A stretch of DNA of 64,000 bases from JAGQSZ01 sp049647585 (GCA_049647585.1 JBARXY010000011.1:124001-188000); one strand, 5' to 3'. Counted from the first letter of the stretch, positions 42,791 through 52,465 are shown. Notes: a model not told the origin generated them from the letters alone. Translations and numbers: made by a program.

Positions 42791-43477
42791 TCAGGACGAC
42801 AGCGTGTCCAGCACCGCTGACGTGGAGGACATTCCGAGTCGATCGGCGCCGGCGTCGATCATCCTCATTGCATCCTCGAGTGTCCTGATTCCGCCGGACG
42901 CCTTTACCATCGCCCGGCGCCCGACGGCATCGCGCATCGTCGCTACGGACTCGACGGTTGCACCCCCCGAGGAATGGAAACCCGTCGAGGTCTTGACGAA
43001 GTCGGCGCCTGCTCCAACCGCCGCGCCACAGAGTTCACGCAGCACCGGGGCCGACCACAAGGCTGATTCGACGATCACCTTCAGCAGAGAATCCGGGACG
43101 GCCTCACGAACCGTCGCCACCTCGTAGCGCACCTGGTCGAAGTCCCCGTCGGCGATGGCCCCGAGTCCCAGAACCATGTCGATCTCCGTAGCCCCCATCG
43201 CCACCGCACCAGCGGCCTCCGCCGCCTTGGTCCTGGCCAGATTCGCTCCATGGGGAAACCCGACGACCGAACAGACCGCGATCCGGTTGCCTATCAGGTG
43301 CTTGACGAACGCAACGTGGTCCGGCTGGACACAGACCGACGCGCACCCGAACTCGACGGCTTCGACCGCGGTCAGTTCCACCTGGGCCCTGGTGGCTTCG
43401 GGGCTCAGGATCGTGTGGTCGATCCTCGATGCGAGTTCCGCCCGGGTCGGCAGTGTCGGTCGATCTGCGACGCTCAT
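42791..43477 (-). CDS. deoC: Deoxyribose-phosphate aldolase
   Basis: 228 residues. It cleaves 2-deoxyribose 5-phosphate to acetaldehyde and glyceraldehyde 3-phosphate, ending deoxynucleoside catabolism. Catalytic pieces: RIDHTILSP at the N-terminus, DMVLGLGAIADGD with the active-site Asp, the Schiff-base Lys in DFVKTSTGF and the second Lys in MVKASGGIRT. Its ATG overlaps the add stop (ATGA), so the two are translationally coupled. Confidence 0.95.
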   Translation of the reverse strand: MSVADRPTLPTRAELASRIDHTILSPEATRAQVELTAVEAVEFGCASVCVQPDHVAFVKHLIGNRIAVCSVVGFPHGANLARTKAAEAAGAVAMGATEIDMVLGLGAIADGDFDQVRYEVATVREAVPDSLLKVIVESALWSAPVLRELCGAAVGAGADFVKTSTGFHSSGGATVESVATMRDAVGRRAMVKASGGIRTLEDAMRMIDAGADRLGMSSTSAVLDTLSS

Positions 43478-44616
43478 TGGCCGATTCCTGATTCGAGGAC
43501 CGCGTAGCCGGGCTTGATCACTTCATCGATCAGGCTGAGCCTCTCCTCGAAGTGGTTGAAGCCGGACTTCATCGCGTTGATGGTCAACCACTGCATGGTC
43601 TCGAGCGACATTCCGAATGCGTCTGCCAGATGCATGAACTCGTCGCTGAGCGACACCCCGCTCATCAGACGGTTGTCCGTATTGACCGTCACCCTGAACC
43701 GCAGGTCCATCAACTGACCGATCGGATGGCTCTCATAGGAGTCGGCGGCGCCGGTGTGGACATTGGATGTGGGACACATCTCCAGGGGCACTCGACGGTC
43801 GCGCACATACTCCGCCAGCCTGCCGAGCTTGGTCTCGCCATCAGGCGAAGCGGTTATGTCGTCGACTATTCGAACTCCGTGACCGAGACGCTCGGCGCCG
43901 CACCACCCGAGAGCCTCGGAAATCGACGGTAGCCCGAAGCCTTCTCCGGCGTGGATCGTCAGGTGGAAGTGCTCACGACGGATCAGGTCGAAGGCCTCCA
44001 TGTGCCTGCTCGGCGGGTAGCCCGCCTCTGCGCCGGCAATGTCGAACCCGACCACACCTTCGTCCCTGTAGCGCAGCGCCAACTCGGCAATCTCTGCTGA
44101 GCGGGCTGCGGTCCGCATAGCGGTCACAAGCGTGCGCACGAGGATCTGGTTTCCTGCTTCACCGGCGCGTGCCTCGCCGTGTCGGAAGCCCTCCAGTACC
44201 GCGACCATCACCTGGTCAAGATCGAGTCCAGCCTCGACGTGGAGCTCGGGCGCGAAGCGCACCTCGGCGTAGACGACACCGTCAGCGGCAAGGTCCTGTG
44301 CGCATTCAGACGCGACCCGGTGCAGCGCGTCGCGATGCTGCATCACGCCGACGGTGTGGGCGAAGGTCTGTAGGTACAGGCTCAGGTCGCGGCGATTGGC
44401 TCCCCTGACCATCCACTCCGAAAGTTCACCCTCGTCAGTCGTCGGTAGAGCGGGGTAGCCGTACTCGGCGGCCAGGTCGATGATCGTCGCCGGCCTCAAC
44501 CCGCCGTCGAGATGGTCGTGGAGTAGTACCTTTGGGGCCCGCCGAGAGAGGTCCCGGGTGAGTTGAATACCTTGGACCGAACTCGAATGACCGACACGTT
44601 CAGCGGTTGAGGACAC
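43474..44616 (-). CDS. add: Adenosine deaminase
   Basis: 380 residues from GTG 44616. The zinc site and catalytic residues are present: PKVLLHDHLDGGLRP (His-x-His), HAGEGFG with the catalytic Glu next to a zinc-binding His, LGHGVRI and the late VNTDNRLMSG Asp pair. It deaminates (deoxy)adenosine to (deoxy)inosine, the substrate of the phosphorylase encoded at 38.6 kb. It is upstream of and coupled to deoC. Confidence 0.94.
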   Translation of the reverse strand: MSSTAERVGHSSSVQGIQLTRDLSRRAPKVLLHDHLDGGLRPATIIDLAAEYGYPALPTTDEGELSEWMVRGANRRDLSLYLQTFAHTVGVMQHRDALHRVASECAQDLAADGVVYAEVRFAPELHVEAGLDLDQVMVAVLEGFRHGEARAGEAGNQILVRTLVTAMRTAARSAEIAELALRYRDEGVVGFDIAGAEAGYPPSRHMEAFDLIRREHFHLTIHAGEGFGLPSISEALGWCGAERLGHGVRIVDDITASPDGETKLGRLAEYVRDRRVPLEMCPTSNVHTGAADSYESHPIGQLMDLRFRVTVNTDNRLMSGVSLSDEFMHLADAFGMSLETMQWLTINAMKSGFNHFEERLSLIDEVIKPGYAVLESGIGQ

Positions 44617-44702
44617 ATGGTCAGCGTAACCGGAGCAGCCAACAGGTGAGCTCCCGACGCCGGGTCCAAGCCATCTGAACGATCATGACCGAGAAGGCAA
44701 AC

Positions 44703-45422
44703 ATGGGAATCACGACGATCGGGATTGATGGGGACGACACGCTGTGGCACAGCGAGAACTACTTCATGTTGACCACGGACCGGCTGGTCGACCTTCTGTC
44801 GCCCTGGTCCGAAAGGCTCGAGTCCGCCGACGGATCAACGTCACTGTCCCGCCTGCTCGACATCGAGCGACGGAACCTCAACTACTTCGGCTACGGGGTC
44901 AAGTCGTTCACGCTGTCGATGATCGAGACCGCCATCGAGGTCTCGGGTGGCGAGATCGGCCCCGACGCCCTTACGCAGATAATGGCGTGGGGTAGGGAGC
45001 TGATCATGCATCCGGTCGAACTGATCGACGGAGTCGAGGACACCGTTGCGAAGCTCGCAGAGACCTACGACCTGCTGTTGATCACCAAGGGAGACCTGAT
45101 CCACCAGGAGGCGAAGATTGCGATGTCCGGGATGGACAAGGTCTTCGGTGGGCTCGAGATAGTCAGCGAGAAGGATGTCGAGACCTACAACCGGGTCCTC
45201 GGTCGTCACGACGTCCGCTCAGACGAATTCGTGATGATCGGCAACTCCGTCCGCTCGGACGTATTGCCAGTCCTCCAACTCGGTGGAAACGCCATCCACG
45301 TTCCCTACGAGGTCACCTGGGCATTGGAAATCCACGACGATGACCCGGAAGCCACATACTCATTTCCGACTATCGACTCGATCGCCAAGGTTCCCGAGGT
45401 TCTCATCGAACTCCAGCCTTGA
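44703..45422 (+). CDS. HAD-superfamily hydrolase (YjjG/YigB-like)
   Basis: 239 residues from ATG 44703, since GAGAAGG is five bases upstream; ATG 44685 is an alternative. Motif I IGIDGDDTLW (Asp 9, Asp 11), an all-helical C1 cap, LLLITKGDLIHQEAKI for motifs II/III and VMIGNSVRSDVLPVLQLGGNAI for motif IV. Relatives dephosphorylate nucleotides such as dTMP/dUMP or FMN. Its place among salvage genes favours a nucleotidase role, as an inference. It is convergent with upp, eight bases apart. Confidence 0.87.
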   Translation: MGITTIGIDGDDTLWHSENYFMLTTDRLVDLLSPWSERLESADGSTSLSRLLDIERRNLNYFGYGVKSFTLSMIETAIEVSGGEIGPDALTQIMAWGRELIMHPVELIDGVEDTVAKLAETYDLLLITKGDLIHQEAKIAMSGMDKVFGGLEIVSEKDVETYNRVLGRHDVRSDEFVMIGNSVRSDVLPVLQLGGNAIHVPYEVTWALEIHDDDPEATYSFPTIDSIAKVPEVLIELQP

Positions 45423-45430
45423 CCGGCAGC

Positions 45431-46069
45431 TCATAGAGTCCCGTAGATCCGGTCGCCGGCGTCACCCAGTCCCGGCACGATGTAGGCGCGTTCGTTGAGC
45501 CGTTCGTCCATTCCTGCGACCGTGATTCGAACCTCGGGATGGGGACCGTGAACGGCAGCCACACCCTCCGGGGCGGCGATGATGCACAGAAGCCGGATGT
45601 TCTTGGCTCCGGCCTTCTTGAGGATCGAAATGGCATTCACCGCGCTGCCGCCGGTCGCGAGCATCGGGTCGACCAGCAACACTTCGCGTTCGGAGATCCG
45701 GTCCGGCAGCTTCGCGTAGTAGTCGACAGCATCGTGGGTGTGGGGATCGCGATACATCCCGAGGTGACCAACGGGTGAGTTGGGCAGCAGTTCGAGCACG
45801 GCATCGACCATGACCAGTCCTGCCCGCAGAACCCCGATGACCGCGGGGGCAGGCGAACGCAGGCGCTTGGCCGTGGTGGCCTGAATGGGGGTCTTCACCG
45901 TGACCGGCTCGACGGGCAGATCTGCGAGCGCCTCGTAGGCCGAAAGCAGGGTTATCTCACGACAGAGTCGACGGAACTCTCCCGAACCAGTGGTCTCGTC
46001 GCGCAGCAGCGACAGCTTGTGCTGAACGAGTGGATGGTCGACGACAGTGAGATTTTCTCGCGGTGACAT
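45431..46069 (-). CDS. upp: Uracil phosphoribosyltransferase
   Basis: 212 residues from ATG 46069, preceded by GAGGAT; the open frame upstream is not needed. It joins uracil and PRPP to UMP. Features: VVDHPLVQHKLSLLRDETTGSGEFRRL, the PRPP-binding loop VLLVDPMLATGGSAVNAI, IIAAPEGVAAV and the uracil-binding C-terminus AYIVPGLGDAGDRIYGT. It lies 41 bases downstream of the adenosine-kinase-like gene on the same strand. Confidence 0.96.
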   Translation of the reverse strand: MSPRENLTVVDHPLVQHKLSLLRDETTGSGEFRRLCREITLLSAYEALADLPVEPVTVKTPIQATTAKRLRSPAPAVIGVLRAGLVMVDAVLELLPNSPVGHLGMYRDPHTHDAVDYYAKLPDRISEREVLLVDPMLATGGSAVNAISILKKAGAKNIRLLCIIAAPEGVAAVHGPHPEVRITVAGMDERLNERAYIVPGLGDAGDRIYGTL

Positions 46070-46110
46070 CTGATCCTCGTTCGGCTCGTTCGACTCGTTC
46101 GACTGAATCT

Positions 46111-47184
46111 TCAGCGGCCGAGAATATCGGCAGCGAGCAGGCGCAGGTCGGCCGCCGGACGAGCACCCAGGTGGGAGATCACCTCGGCTGCAGCGAGAGA
46201 GCCGAGCGCCCCACACGTCGCCAGATCCTCGCCCTGGCTGAAGCCGTACAGGAACCCCGACGCATAGAGGTCCCCGGCACCCGTGGTGTCGACGAGTTCA
46301 TCGACGGGATGTGCGGGAACCTCGATCACCGCATCGGGACTGACGACCACAGAGCCCTTCTCGGAGCGCGTCACCGCGAACACGATCTCGTGTCGTTGTG
46401 CCGCGACGATCGCTTCTTCGATCGATTCGCACTCGTAGAGCGCACAGATTTCCGTCTCGTTTGCGAATACAAGGTCCGCGTAGTTCTCGATCAGGTTGAG
46501 AAAACCGTCACGGTGACGCTCCACGCAGAAGCTGTCCGAAAGTGTCACCGAAACGGTTCGGGACGCCTCGTGGGCATATCGGGCAGCCACGAAGAAGGCC
46601 TCCTGCGCGGCGGGCGGATCGAAGAGGTAGCCCTCCAGATAAAGGACCCGAGAGGCGGCAATCACCTCGGCATCGACGTCATCGGCACAGAAATGGACCG
46701 AGGCACCCAGATAGGTGTTCATCGTGCGCTGGGCATCGGGGGTGACCATTATCAGGCAGCATCCCGTCGACGGACCCGACGTGGCGAGCGGAATTTCGTA
46801 GGCGACGCCCGTTGCACGGATGTCGTGGGCGAAAACTCCGCCGAGTTGGTCGTCACGTACCTTGCCCAGGTACTGCGCCCGACCACCGAGCGCTGCTACA
46901 CCGACGATCGTGTTTGCCGCGGAGCCGCCCGAAATCTCGACCCCTGCCCCCATCATCTCGTACAGCTCGGTGGCTCGATCTTCCTCGATAAGGGTCATGG
47001 CGCCCTTGTGGACCCCGATCGACTGCACAAAGGCATCGGATTCGTGGCTCAGTACGTCGACGAGGGCGTTACCGATCCCAACGACATCGTTGACCACCCC
47101 TTGGGCATCTGACTCCCGGAGCGAGAACTCCTGGTGCTCATGTGGCTGAAAACTGGTGGTTGCGTCGGATTGCACGGTGGTCAA
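46111..47184 (-). CDS. PfkB-family kinase, adenosine-kinase-like
   Basis: 357 residues with TTG 47184 as first start; the true start may lie later since homology begins at about DVVGIGNALVDVLS. Ribokinase-fold motifs: GGSAANTIVGVAALGG, YLGKVRDDQLGG, a GCCLIMVTPDAQRTMNTYLGAS lid-like segment, FANETE and the anion-hole motif DTTGAGDLYASGFLYG with the catalytic Asp. This arrangement is that of adenosine kinase-like PfkB enzymes. It would phosphorylate imported nucleosides. It is divergent from the BMP lipoprotein gene. Confidence 0.85.
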   Translation of the reverse strand: MTTVQSDATTSFQPHEHQEFSLRESDAQGVVNDVVGIGNALVDVLSHESDAFVQSIGVHKGAMTLIEEDRATELYEMMGAGVEISGGSAANTIVGVAALGGRAQYLGKVRDDQLGGVFAHDIRATGVAYEIPLATSGPSTGCCLIMVTPDAQRTMNTYLGASVHFCADDVDAEVIAASRVLYLEGYLFDPPAAQEAFFVAARYAHEASRTVSVTLSDSFCVERHRDGFLNLIENYADLVFANETEICALYECESIEEAIVAAQRHEIVFAVTRSEKGSVVVSPDAVIEVPAHPVDELVDTTGAGDLYASGFLYGFSQGEDLATCGALGSLAAAEVISHLGARPAADLRLLAADILGR

Positions 47185-47199
47185 ACCTAGGCCAAGAGT

Positions 47200-47215
47200 A
47201 TGGTCTGGTGACCAT
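47200..47215. promoter_or_regulatory. Inverted repeat upstream of the nucleoside-uptake operon
   Basis: ATGGTC-TGGT-GACCAT, 6-bp arms, in the 52-bp region between the divergent kinase and BMP genes, overlapping a possible minus-10 element TATGGT (47199-47204). A likely operator position. Confidence 0.45.
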
Positions 47216-47236
47216 TTCCACTCCGAGAGGCAGTTC

Positions 47237-48325
47237 GTGAAACGACGTACCCGTTATTCAGTGGCCATACTCGCAGCAGCTGCGGTGGCGTTCGCCGCCG
47301 GATGCGCAAGCGAGGACAACGGCGCAGCAAATACTGACGAGACCGAGGCCAAGTCCGATGTGACCGTCTGCCAGGTAACCGATACCGGCGGCGTGGATGA
47401 CCGCTCCTTCAACCAGACCGCCCACGAGGGGGTGCTCGATGCACAGAAGGAACTCGGTATCACTCCCAAGATCCTCGAGTCCACGAGCGAGACGGACTTT
47501 GAGCCCAACATGGACAAGTTCCTCAACGACGATTGCACGCTGATCGTCCCCGTGGGATTCCTGCTCGACTCAGCCACCCAGAATGGTGCCAAGGCTCATC
47601 CTGATCAGAAGTTCGCAATCGTCGACGTCGACTTCTTCGACTCCGATGCCAAGAAGGACATCAGCTACGACAACGTCAAGGAACTGACCTTCGCCACCGA
47701 CCAGGCAGCGTTCCTGGCCGGCTATGCGGCGGCGGGCGCCTCCAAGTCCGGAATCGTCGGAACCTATGGCGGCATCCAGATTCCGACCGTGACCATCTTC
47801 ATGGACGGCTTCCTGGCCGGTGTCCAGCAGTACAACAAGGACTTCGACAAGACCGTCAGGGTCCTCGGTTGGGACGGCAAGACCGGACTCTTCGTGGGCG
47901 ACTTCAGCTCCACCGACACGGGCAAGGACTACACCAAGGACATGATCGACGAGGGGGCCGACATCATCATGCCGGTCGCAGGACCTGTCGGAAAGGGAAC
48001 CCTCAGCGAGGTCAAGAGCCGCAACAACCCGGACCTCGGTGTTGTCTGGGTCGACGTCGACGGCTGTTCCAGCCTGCCCGACGACTGCCAGTACTTCCTC
48101 ACCTCGGTTGAGAAGAAGATGGACGTCGCAGTGTTCGACGCCATCAAGTCCGTGGTCGATGGCGACTTCAAGGGAGGCCTCTACGTTGGAACTCTCGAGA
48201 ACAAGGGTGTCGACATCGCCGATTTCCAGGACTGGGACTCGAAGGTTCCTGACGATGTGAAGACCAAGATCGAGGAGTACCGGACCTCCATTATCGACGG
48301 CTCCCAGACGCTGACCCCCAACTGA
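47237..48325 (+). CDS. BMP-family nucleoside-binding lipoprotein
   Basis: 362 residues from GTG 47237, six bases after GAGAGG. Lipobox FAAGC (Cys 23) makes it a membrane-anchored extracellular binding protein. The body is the Bmp/PnrA fold: VTDTGGVDDRSFNQTAHEGV with the ligand-binding Asp-Asp, VPVGFLLDSATQNGAKAHPDQKFAIVDV, FATDQAAFLAGYAAAG, GTYGGIQIPTVTIFMDGFLAGV, ADIIMPVAGPVGKG and VGTLENKGVDIADF. PnrA-like proteins bind purine and pyrimidine nucleosides. It is the first gene of a four-gene transporter operon. Confidence 0.93.
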   Translation: MKRRTRYSVAILAAAAVAFAAGCASEDNGAANTDETEAKSDVTVCQVTDTGGVDDRSFNQTAHEGVLDAQKELGITPKILESTSETDFEPNMDKFLNDDCTLIVPVGFLLDSATQNGAKAHPDQKFAIVDVDFFDSDAKKDISYDNVKELTFATDQAAFLAGYAAAGASKSGIVGTYGGIQIPTVTIFMDGFLAGVQQYNKDFDKTVRVLGWDGKTGLFVGDFSSTDTGKDYTKDMIDEGADIIMPVAGPVGKGTLSEVKSRNNPDLGVVWVDVDGCSSLPDDCQYFLTSVEKKMDVAVFDAIKSVVDGDFKGGLYVGTLENKGVDIADFQDWDSKVPDDVKTKIEEYRTSIIDGSQTLTPN

Positions 48326-48347
48326 CGGTCGGGAGCAACACACTTCG

Positions 48348-49868
48348 ATGAAGGTCGAACTCCGGGGTATCACCAAGCGGTTCCCCGGTGTCGTGGCAAA
48401 CCAGGACGTGGACCTCTCTGTGGAAAGCGGAGAGGTCCTCGCTCTGTTGGGTGAGAACGGCGCCGGCAAGTCGACGCTGATGAACGTTCTCTACGGCCTC
48501 TATCAGCCTGACGAGGGCGAGATCTTCGTCGACGGCTCACCGGTTTCGTTCGACTCACCCGCCGACGCAATCAGCGCAGGGATCGGGATGGTCCACCAGC
48601 ACTTCATGCTGGTCCCGGTGTTCACGGTGACCGAGAACCTGATGCTCGGCAAGGAGGTGACCTCGAGTTTCGGTCGCCTCGACCTGAAATCTGCTCGTTC
48701 GAGAATCCTCGAGCTTTCCCAGAAGTACGGACTCGCCGTGGATCCCGACGAGATGGTCGAGGACCTCTCCGTCGGGGTCCAACAGCGTGCCGAGATCCTG
48801 AAGGCCCTCTACCGCGACGCCGACTGTCTGATTCTCGACGAGCCGACCGCCGTTCTGACGCCCGCCGAGATCGAAGAGCTTGAAACGGTGGTGCGATCTC
48901 TCGCCGACGCTGGCAAGTCGATCATCTTCATCAGCCACAAGCTCGGTGAGGTGATGCGCCTGGCAGACAAGATCGCTGTACTCCGTGGTGGTCGGGTTGT
49001 GGGACACACGACTCCCGCCGAGACCAGCCAGCAAGAGCTGGCGACGATGATGGTCGGTAGGTCCGTGCAGCTCGTTGTCGACAAGGACCCTCCCACCGTC
49101 GGGGAGGTGCGCCTCAGTGTCGAGGGCCTGGTCGTTACCGATGAACGTGGGCACATCGCTGTCGACGACGTCGGATTCGAAATCAGAGCCGGAGAGATTC
49201 TGGCTGTCGCGGGAATCCAAGGGAATGGCCAGAACGAGTTGGTCGAGGCTCTCACGGGGCTACGCAGCCCTGTGTCGGGCACGGTCCGCCTAGATGAGGT
49301 CGACATGACCGGTGCTTCGTCTTCAGTTCTGTTCCGCTCCGGAGTCGGTCACATACCCGAGGACCGTCAGCGGGTCGGAATGGTCGGTCAGTTCTCGATC
49401 GCCGACAACCTCGTGCTCAACAGCTTCAACCGGGCACCCTTCGCCCGCCGCGGAGCTCGTCGGCGCGCCGCAGTCCGCGAGAACGCCGAAACGCTCAGAG
49501 AGCAGTTCGACATACGGGCACCTTCGGTCGACGTTGCCATGTCGACGCTTTCGGGTGGGAATCAGCAGAAGGTGATCGTCGCCCGTGAGTTCAGCCACTC
49601 CGACAAGCTCCTGATCGCCGCGCAACCGACAAGAGGTCTCGACGTCGGTTCCATCCAGTACATCCACCGCCGGATCGTCGACGAACGCGACAACGGCTCC
49701 GCAGTTCTGCTCGTTTCGGCCGAACTGGATGAGGTCATGGCACTCGCGGACCGGATCGCGGTGATGTTCCGGGGTCGGTTCATCGGGGTGGTCGACCGGG
49801 ACTCGACCGATCGCGAACAGATCGGATTGATGATGGCAGGCAGCGCGACTGCGGGTGACGATGTCTGA
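48348..49868 (+). CDS. Nucleoside ABC transporter, duplicated ATPase subunit
   Basis: 506 residues, two ABC ATPase halves as in RbsA/NupO-type proteins. First half: Walker A LGENGAGKSTLMN, signature-like LSVGVQQRAEIL, Walker B LILDEPTAVL. Second half: the Walker A position reads GIQGNGQNELVEAL (degenerate, normal for this group), signature LSGGNQQKVIVAREF and LIAAQPTRGLD in place of Walker B. It drives uptake through the two permeases encoded next. Its stop overlaps the start of the first permease. Confidence 0.95.
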   Translation: MKVELRGITKRFPGVVANQDVDLSVESGEVLALLGENGAGKSTLMNVLYGLYQPDEGEIFVDGSPVSFDSPADAISAGIGMVHQHFMLVPVFTVTENLMLGKEVTSSFGRLDLKSARSRILELSQKYGLAVDPDEMVEDLSVGVQQRAEILKALYRDADCLILDEPTAVLTPAEIEELETVVRSLADAGKSIIFISHKLGEVMRLADKIAVLRGGRVVGHTTPAETSQQELATMMVGRSVQLVVDKDPPTVGEVRLSVEGLVVTDERGHIAVDDVGFEIRAGEILAVAGIQGNGQNELVEALTGLRSPVSGTVRLDEVDMTGASSSVLFRSGVGHIPEDRQRVGMVGQFSIADNLVLNSFNRAPFARRGARRRAAVRENAETLREQFDIRAPSVDVAMSTLSGGNQQKVIVAREFSHSDKLLIAAQPTRGLDVGSIQYIHRRIVDERDNGSAVLLVSAELDEVMALADRIAVMFRGRFIGVVDRDSTDREQIGLMMAGSATAGDDV

Positions 49869-51030
49869 CACGGCACTGGACCCGACCGACAGCGACAGTA
49901 CGCGGGCCCGCCTGCGTGCAGTGGCCGTTCCGGCGCTCGCCCTTCTGTCGGCGCTCGTCGTCGGTGCTCTGTTCATCATCTTCACGGACAGCGACACCCT
50001 GTACGCCTGGGCCCGCTTCTTCAACGACCCGGGACGGGCGTTCTCACGCTCGTTCAATATCGTGTGGGACTCATATGCGGCGCTGTTCATGGGTGCCGTC
50101 GGCAGCCCCCGTGCAATCTCGGAAACTCTGACCCTGACAGTTCCTCTTGCTCTTGCCGGGCTCTCGGTAGCGTTCGCTTTCCGTGGTGGGCTGTTCAACA
50201 TTGGCGCTTCGGGCCAGATTCTCATGGGTACCGTCTTCGCGGGCTTCGTCGGCTTCACCTTCGACCTGCCCGCGGTGATTCACCTTCCACTGGCGGTCCT
50301 CGCAGGATTCGTGGGAGGTGCGCTGTGGGCCGGCATTGCCGGTGCCTTGAGGGCGACCACCGGCGCCCACGAAGTGATCACGACAATCATGTTGAACTTC
50401 ATCGCGCTGCGGCTCCTGGACTGGCTCCTGACGACATCCGCGTTCCTGCCCGAGGGCCGGTTCAACCCGGTTTCCAAGGAGGTCCACTCCTCGGCCCGCC
50501 TGCCGCGCTTCACCAGCGACCTGCGCGTCAACGCAGGGATCCTGGTGGCGATTGCGGTGGTCATCGCAATCTGGTGGATTCTTGACCGCTCGACCTTCGG
50601 CTTTCAGGTCAAGGCATTGGGATTGAACGCTGATGCCGCTCGATACGCGGGAATGAGAACGGCACTTCTGATCATCACCACCATGGCGCTCGCCGGTGGT
50701 CTGGCAGGACTCGCGGGAGCGTCGGTCGTACTCGGGATAACGCCACTTGTCACCGGCGGGCTTTCGGCCACGGGTTACGACGCCATCGCGGTCGCACTTC
50801 TGGGCAGGTCACATCCTGTCGGGGTCCTCAGCGCGGCACTTCTCTTCGGTGGGCTGCAGGCGGGTGCGCTCAACATGCAGGCAGAGACCGCAACGCCCAG
50901 TGACATCGTGACAATCATCCAGGCGCTGATCATTGTGTTCGTGGCGGCGCCCGAACTCGTGCGGGCCATCTACCGGGTCAAAGCCGCGCGAAGTGACACC
51001 CCGACCTTCACCGCCAACTGGGGGAAGTGA
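49861..51030 (+). CDS. Nucleoside ABC transporter permease 1
   Basis: 389 residues from ATG 49861, inside the end of the ATPase gene (GTG 49855 also possible). Eight to ten membrane helices; the BPD_transp_2 core has LALAGLSVAFAFRGGLFNIGASGQILMGTVFAGFVG and ATTGAHEVITTIMLNFIALRLLDWLL, then VKALGLNADAARYAGMR, the coupling-loop signature. It corresponds to NupP/RnsC-type permeases. It overlaps the next permease gene by one base. Confidence 0.93.
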   Translation: MSDTALDPTDSDSTRARLRAVAVPALALLSALVVGALFIIFTDSDTLYAWARFFNDPGRAFSRSFNIVWDSYAALFMGAVGSPRAISETLTLTVPLALAGLSVAFAFRGGLFNIGASGQILMGTVFAGFVGFTFDLPAVIHLPLAVLAGFVGGALWAGIAGALRATTGAHEVITTIMLNFIALRLLDWLLTTSAFLPEGRFNPVSKEVHSSARLPRFTSDLRVNAGILVAIAVVIAIWWILDRSTFGFQVKALGLNADAARYAGMRTALLIITTMALAGGLAGLAGASVVLGITPLVTGGLSATGYDAIAVALLGRSHPVGVLSAALLFGGLQAGALNMQAETATPSDIVTIIQALIIVFVAAPELVRAIYRVKAARSDTPTFTANWGK

Positions 51031-52394
51031 TGGACAACTCCACCTCGAACTCCGCCTCGAACTCCACCTCGAACCTGCCCCCTAAGGCCGGTGGCGGCAC
51101 GACCGCCACTACCACGACGGCCACGACGGCCACAACGGCCACTGTCGCTGCCGAAAGCGCCATCGCGATCCGAGAAGACCGCCGGGAGAGGATCGCCGGC
51201 ATCTCGTACGTGGCTGTCGGAGCTTTCATCGCGTTCATATTCGGATTGAGCACCAGATCCGGACTGAACAGCGCGTTCGGTCTCAGCGGCGGTGACCGCG
51301 ACAGCGCGTTCTACCTCACGCTCCCCGCGCGATCGACACTTCTGATCCTCGGCGCCGTTTGCATCGCAATCGGCGTCTACCAGATCAAGGTCCACTTTAC
51401 CCGAAGGTCGCTGGCAACGATTGCGGTCGCAACCATTGCCACATTCGCATTCCTAGTCTGGGCCACCCGTGGTGCCGACTTCTCGCTCGTGGGAATGCTC
51501 CAGACCGCCGTTTCTCGGAGCACCCCTCTGGCGCTCGGCGCAATGGCCGGCATTTTGTGCGAGAAGGCGGGGGTCGTGAACATCGCCATCGAAGGGATGA
51601 TGCTGTTCGCTGCGTTCGGAGGAGTAATCGGGGCGAGCGCCACCGGAAACCTGTGGGTCGGCCTGCTGTTCGGTCTGGCCTCAGGCGCGGCGCTGGCCTA
51701 CCTCCACGCCGGGCTGAGCATCACCTTCCGGGTGGACCAGATCATCTCGGGAACTGTGCTGAACATCTTCGCACTCGGGATAACCGGATTTCTCGCCAGC
51801 GGACTGCTCCGCAACTACCCCGATCTGAACCGGGCAGGGACGTTCCGTCAGATGAAAATTCCGGTGCTCTCCCAGATCCCGGTTCTGGGCACGGTCCTGT
51901 TCCGCCAGAACATCTTCGTCTACCTGATGTACATCCTGGTACCCCTGTTGACATGGGCTCTGGTGCGAACCCGCTGGGGGCTACGGATCCGTTCCGTGGG
52001 CGAGCACCCCAAAGCTGCCGACACGGTGGGAATCAACGTCCTACGGGTCCGCTACCGCAGCGTCATCATGGGCGGAGCGATGGCCGGGCTCGCAGGGTCG
52101 TTCCTCTCGCTCGGGTCTCTCGGATCCTTCGAGAGCAACATGACCGCCGGACGGGGCTATATCGCCCTGGCGGCGATGATTTTCGGTAGATGGAATCCAG
52201 TCGGCGCCCTGGGCGCGGCGCTGTTGTTCGGCTTTGCCGAGGCGCTGCAGACGAAGCTGGCGATCATCAACACACCGATCCCCTCGCAGTTCCTACTTAT
52301 GGCCCCCTACGCCGTGACGCTGCTCGTGGTCGCAGGTTTCGTCGGCCATTCACGGGCTCCAGCCGCTGACGGCGTCCCCTACGTCAAGGGCTGA
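51030..52394 (+). CDS. Nucleoside ABC transporter permease 2
   Basis: 454 residues from ATG 51030, preceded by GGGGAAG. The first ~45 residues are a low-complexity Asn/Ser/Thr tail (NSTSNSASNSTSN, then TTATTATTAT) encoded by 12-bp and 9-bp repeats; the membrane part follows with about ten helices, including LGAMAGILCEKAGVVNIAIEGMMLFAAFGG, VDQIISGTVLNIFALGITGFL and RSVGEHPKAADTVGINV. It pairs with permease 1 as NupQ/RnsD does. The tail is not part of the family domain. Confidence 0.93.
   Translation: MDNSTSNSASNSTSNLPPKAGGGTTATTTTATTATTATVAAESAIAIREDRRERIAGISYVAVGAFIAFIFGLSTRSGLNSAFGLSGGDRDSAFYLTLPARSTLLILGAVCIAIGVYQIKVHFTRRSLATIAVATIATFAFLVWATRGADFSLVGMLQTAVSRSTPLALGAMAGILCEKAGVVNIAIEGMMLFAAFGGVIGASATGNLWVGLLFGLASGAALAYLHAGLSITFRVDQIISGTVLNIFALGITGFLASGLLRNYPDLNRAGTFRQMKIPVLSQIPVLGTVLFRQNIFVYLMYILVPLLTWALVRTRWGLRIRSVGEHPKAADTVGINVLRVRYRSVIMGGAMAGLAGSFLSLGSLGSFESNMTAGRGYIALAAMIFGRWNPVGALGAALLFGFAEALQTKLAIINTPIPSQFLLMAPYAVTLLVVAGFVGHSRAPAADGVPYVKG
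51036..51140 (+). repeat. Two coding microsatellites at the permease 2 N-terminus
   Basis: 51036-51071 holds three units of aactccacctcg (12 bp, NSTS); 51114-51140 holds three units of acgacggcc (9 bp, TTA). Both are codon multiples. Confidence 0.85.
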
Positions 52395-52465
52395 ATTTCT
52401 TCCCGCCCGTCGCACACTTCCGGTTCCCCGTTGTCCGTCGGACTTCGTCGATATCAGCCGCGAGT

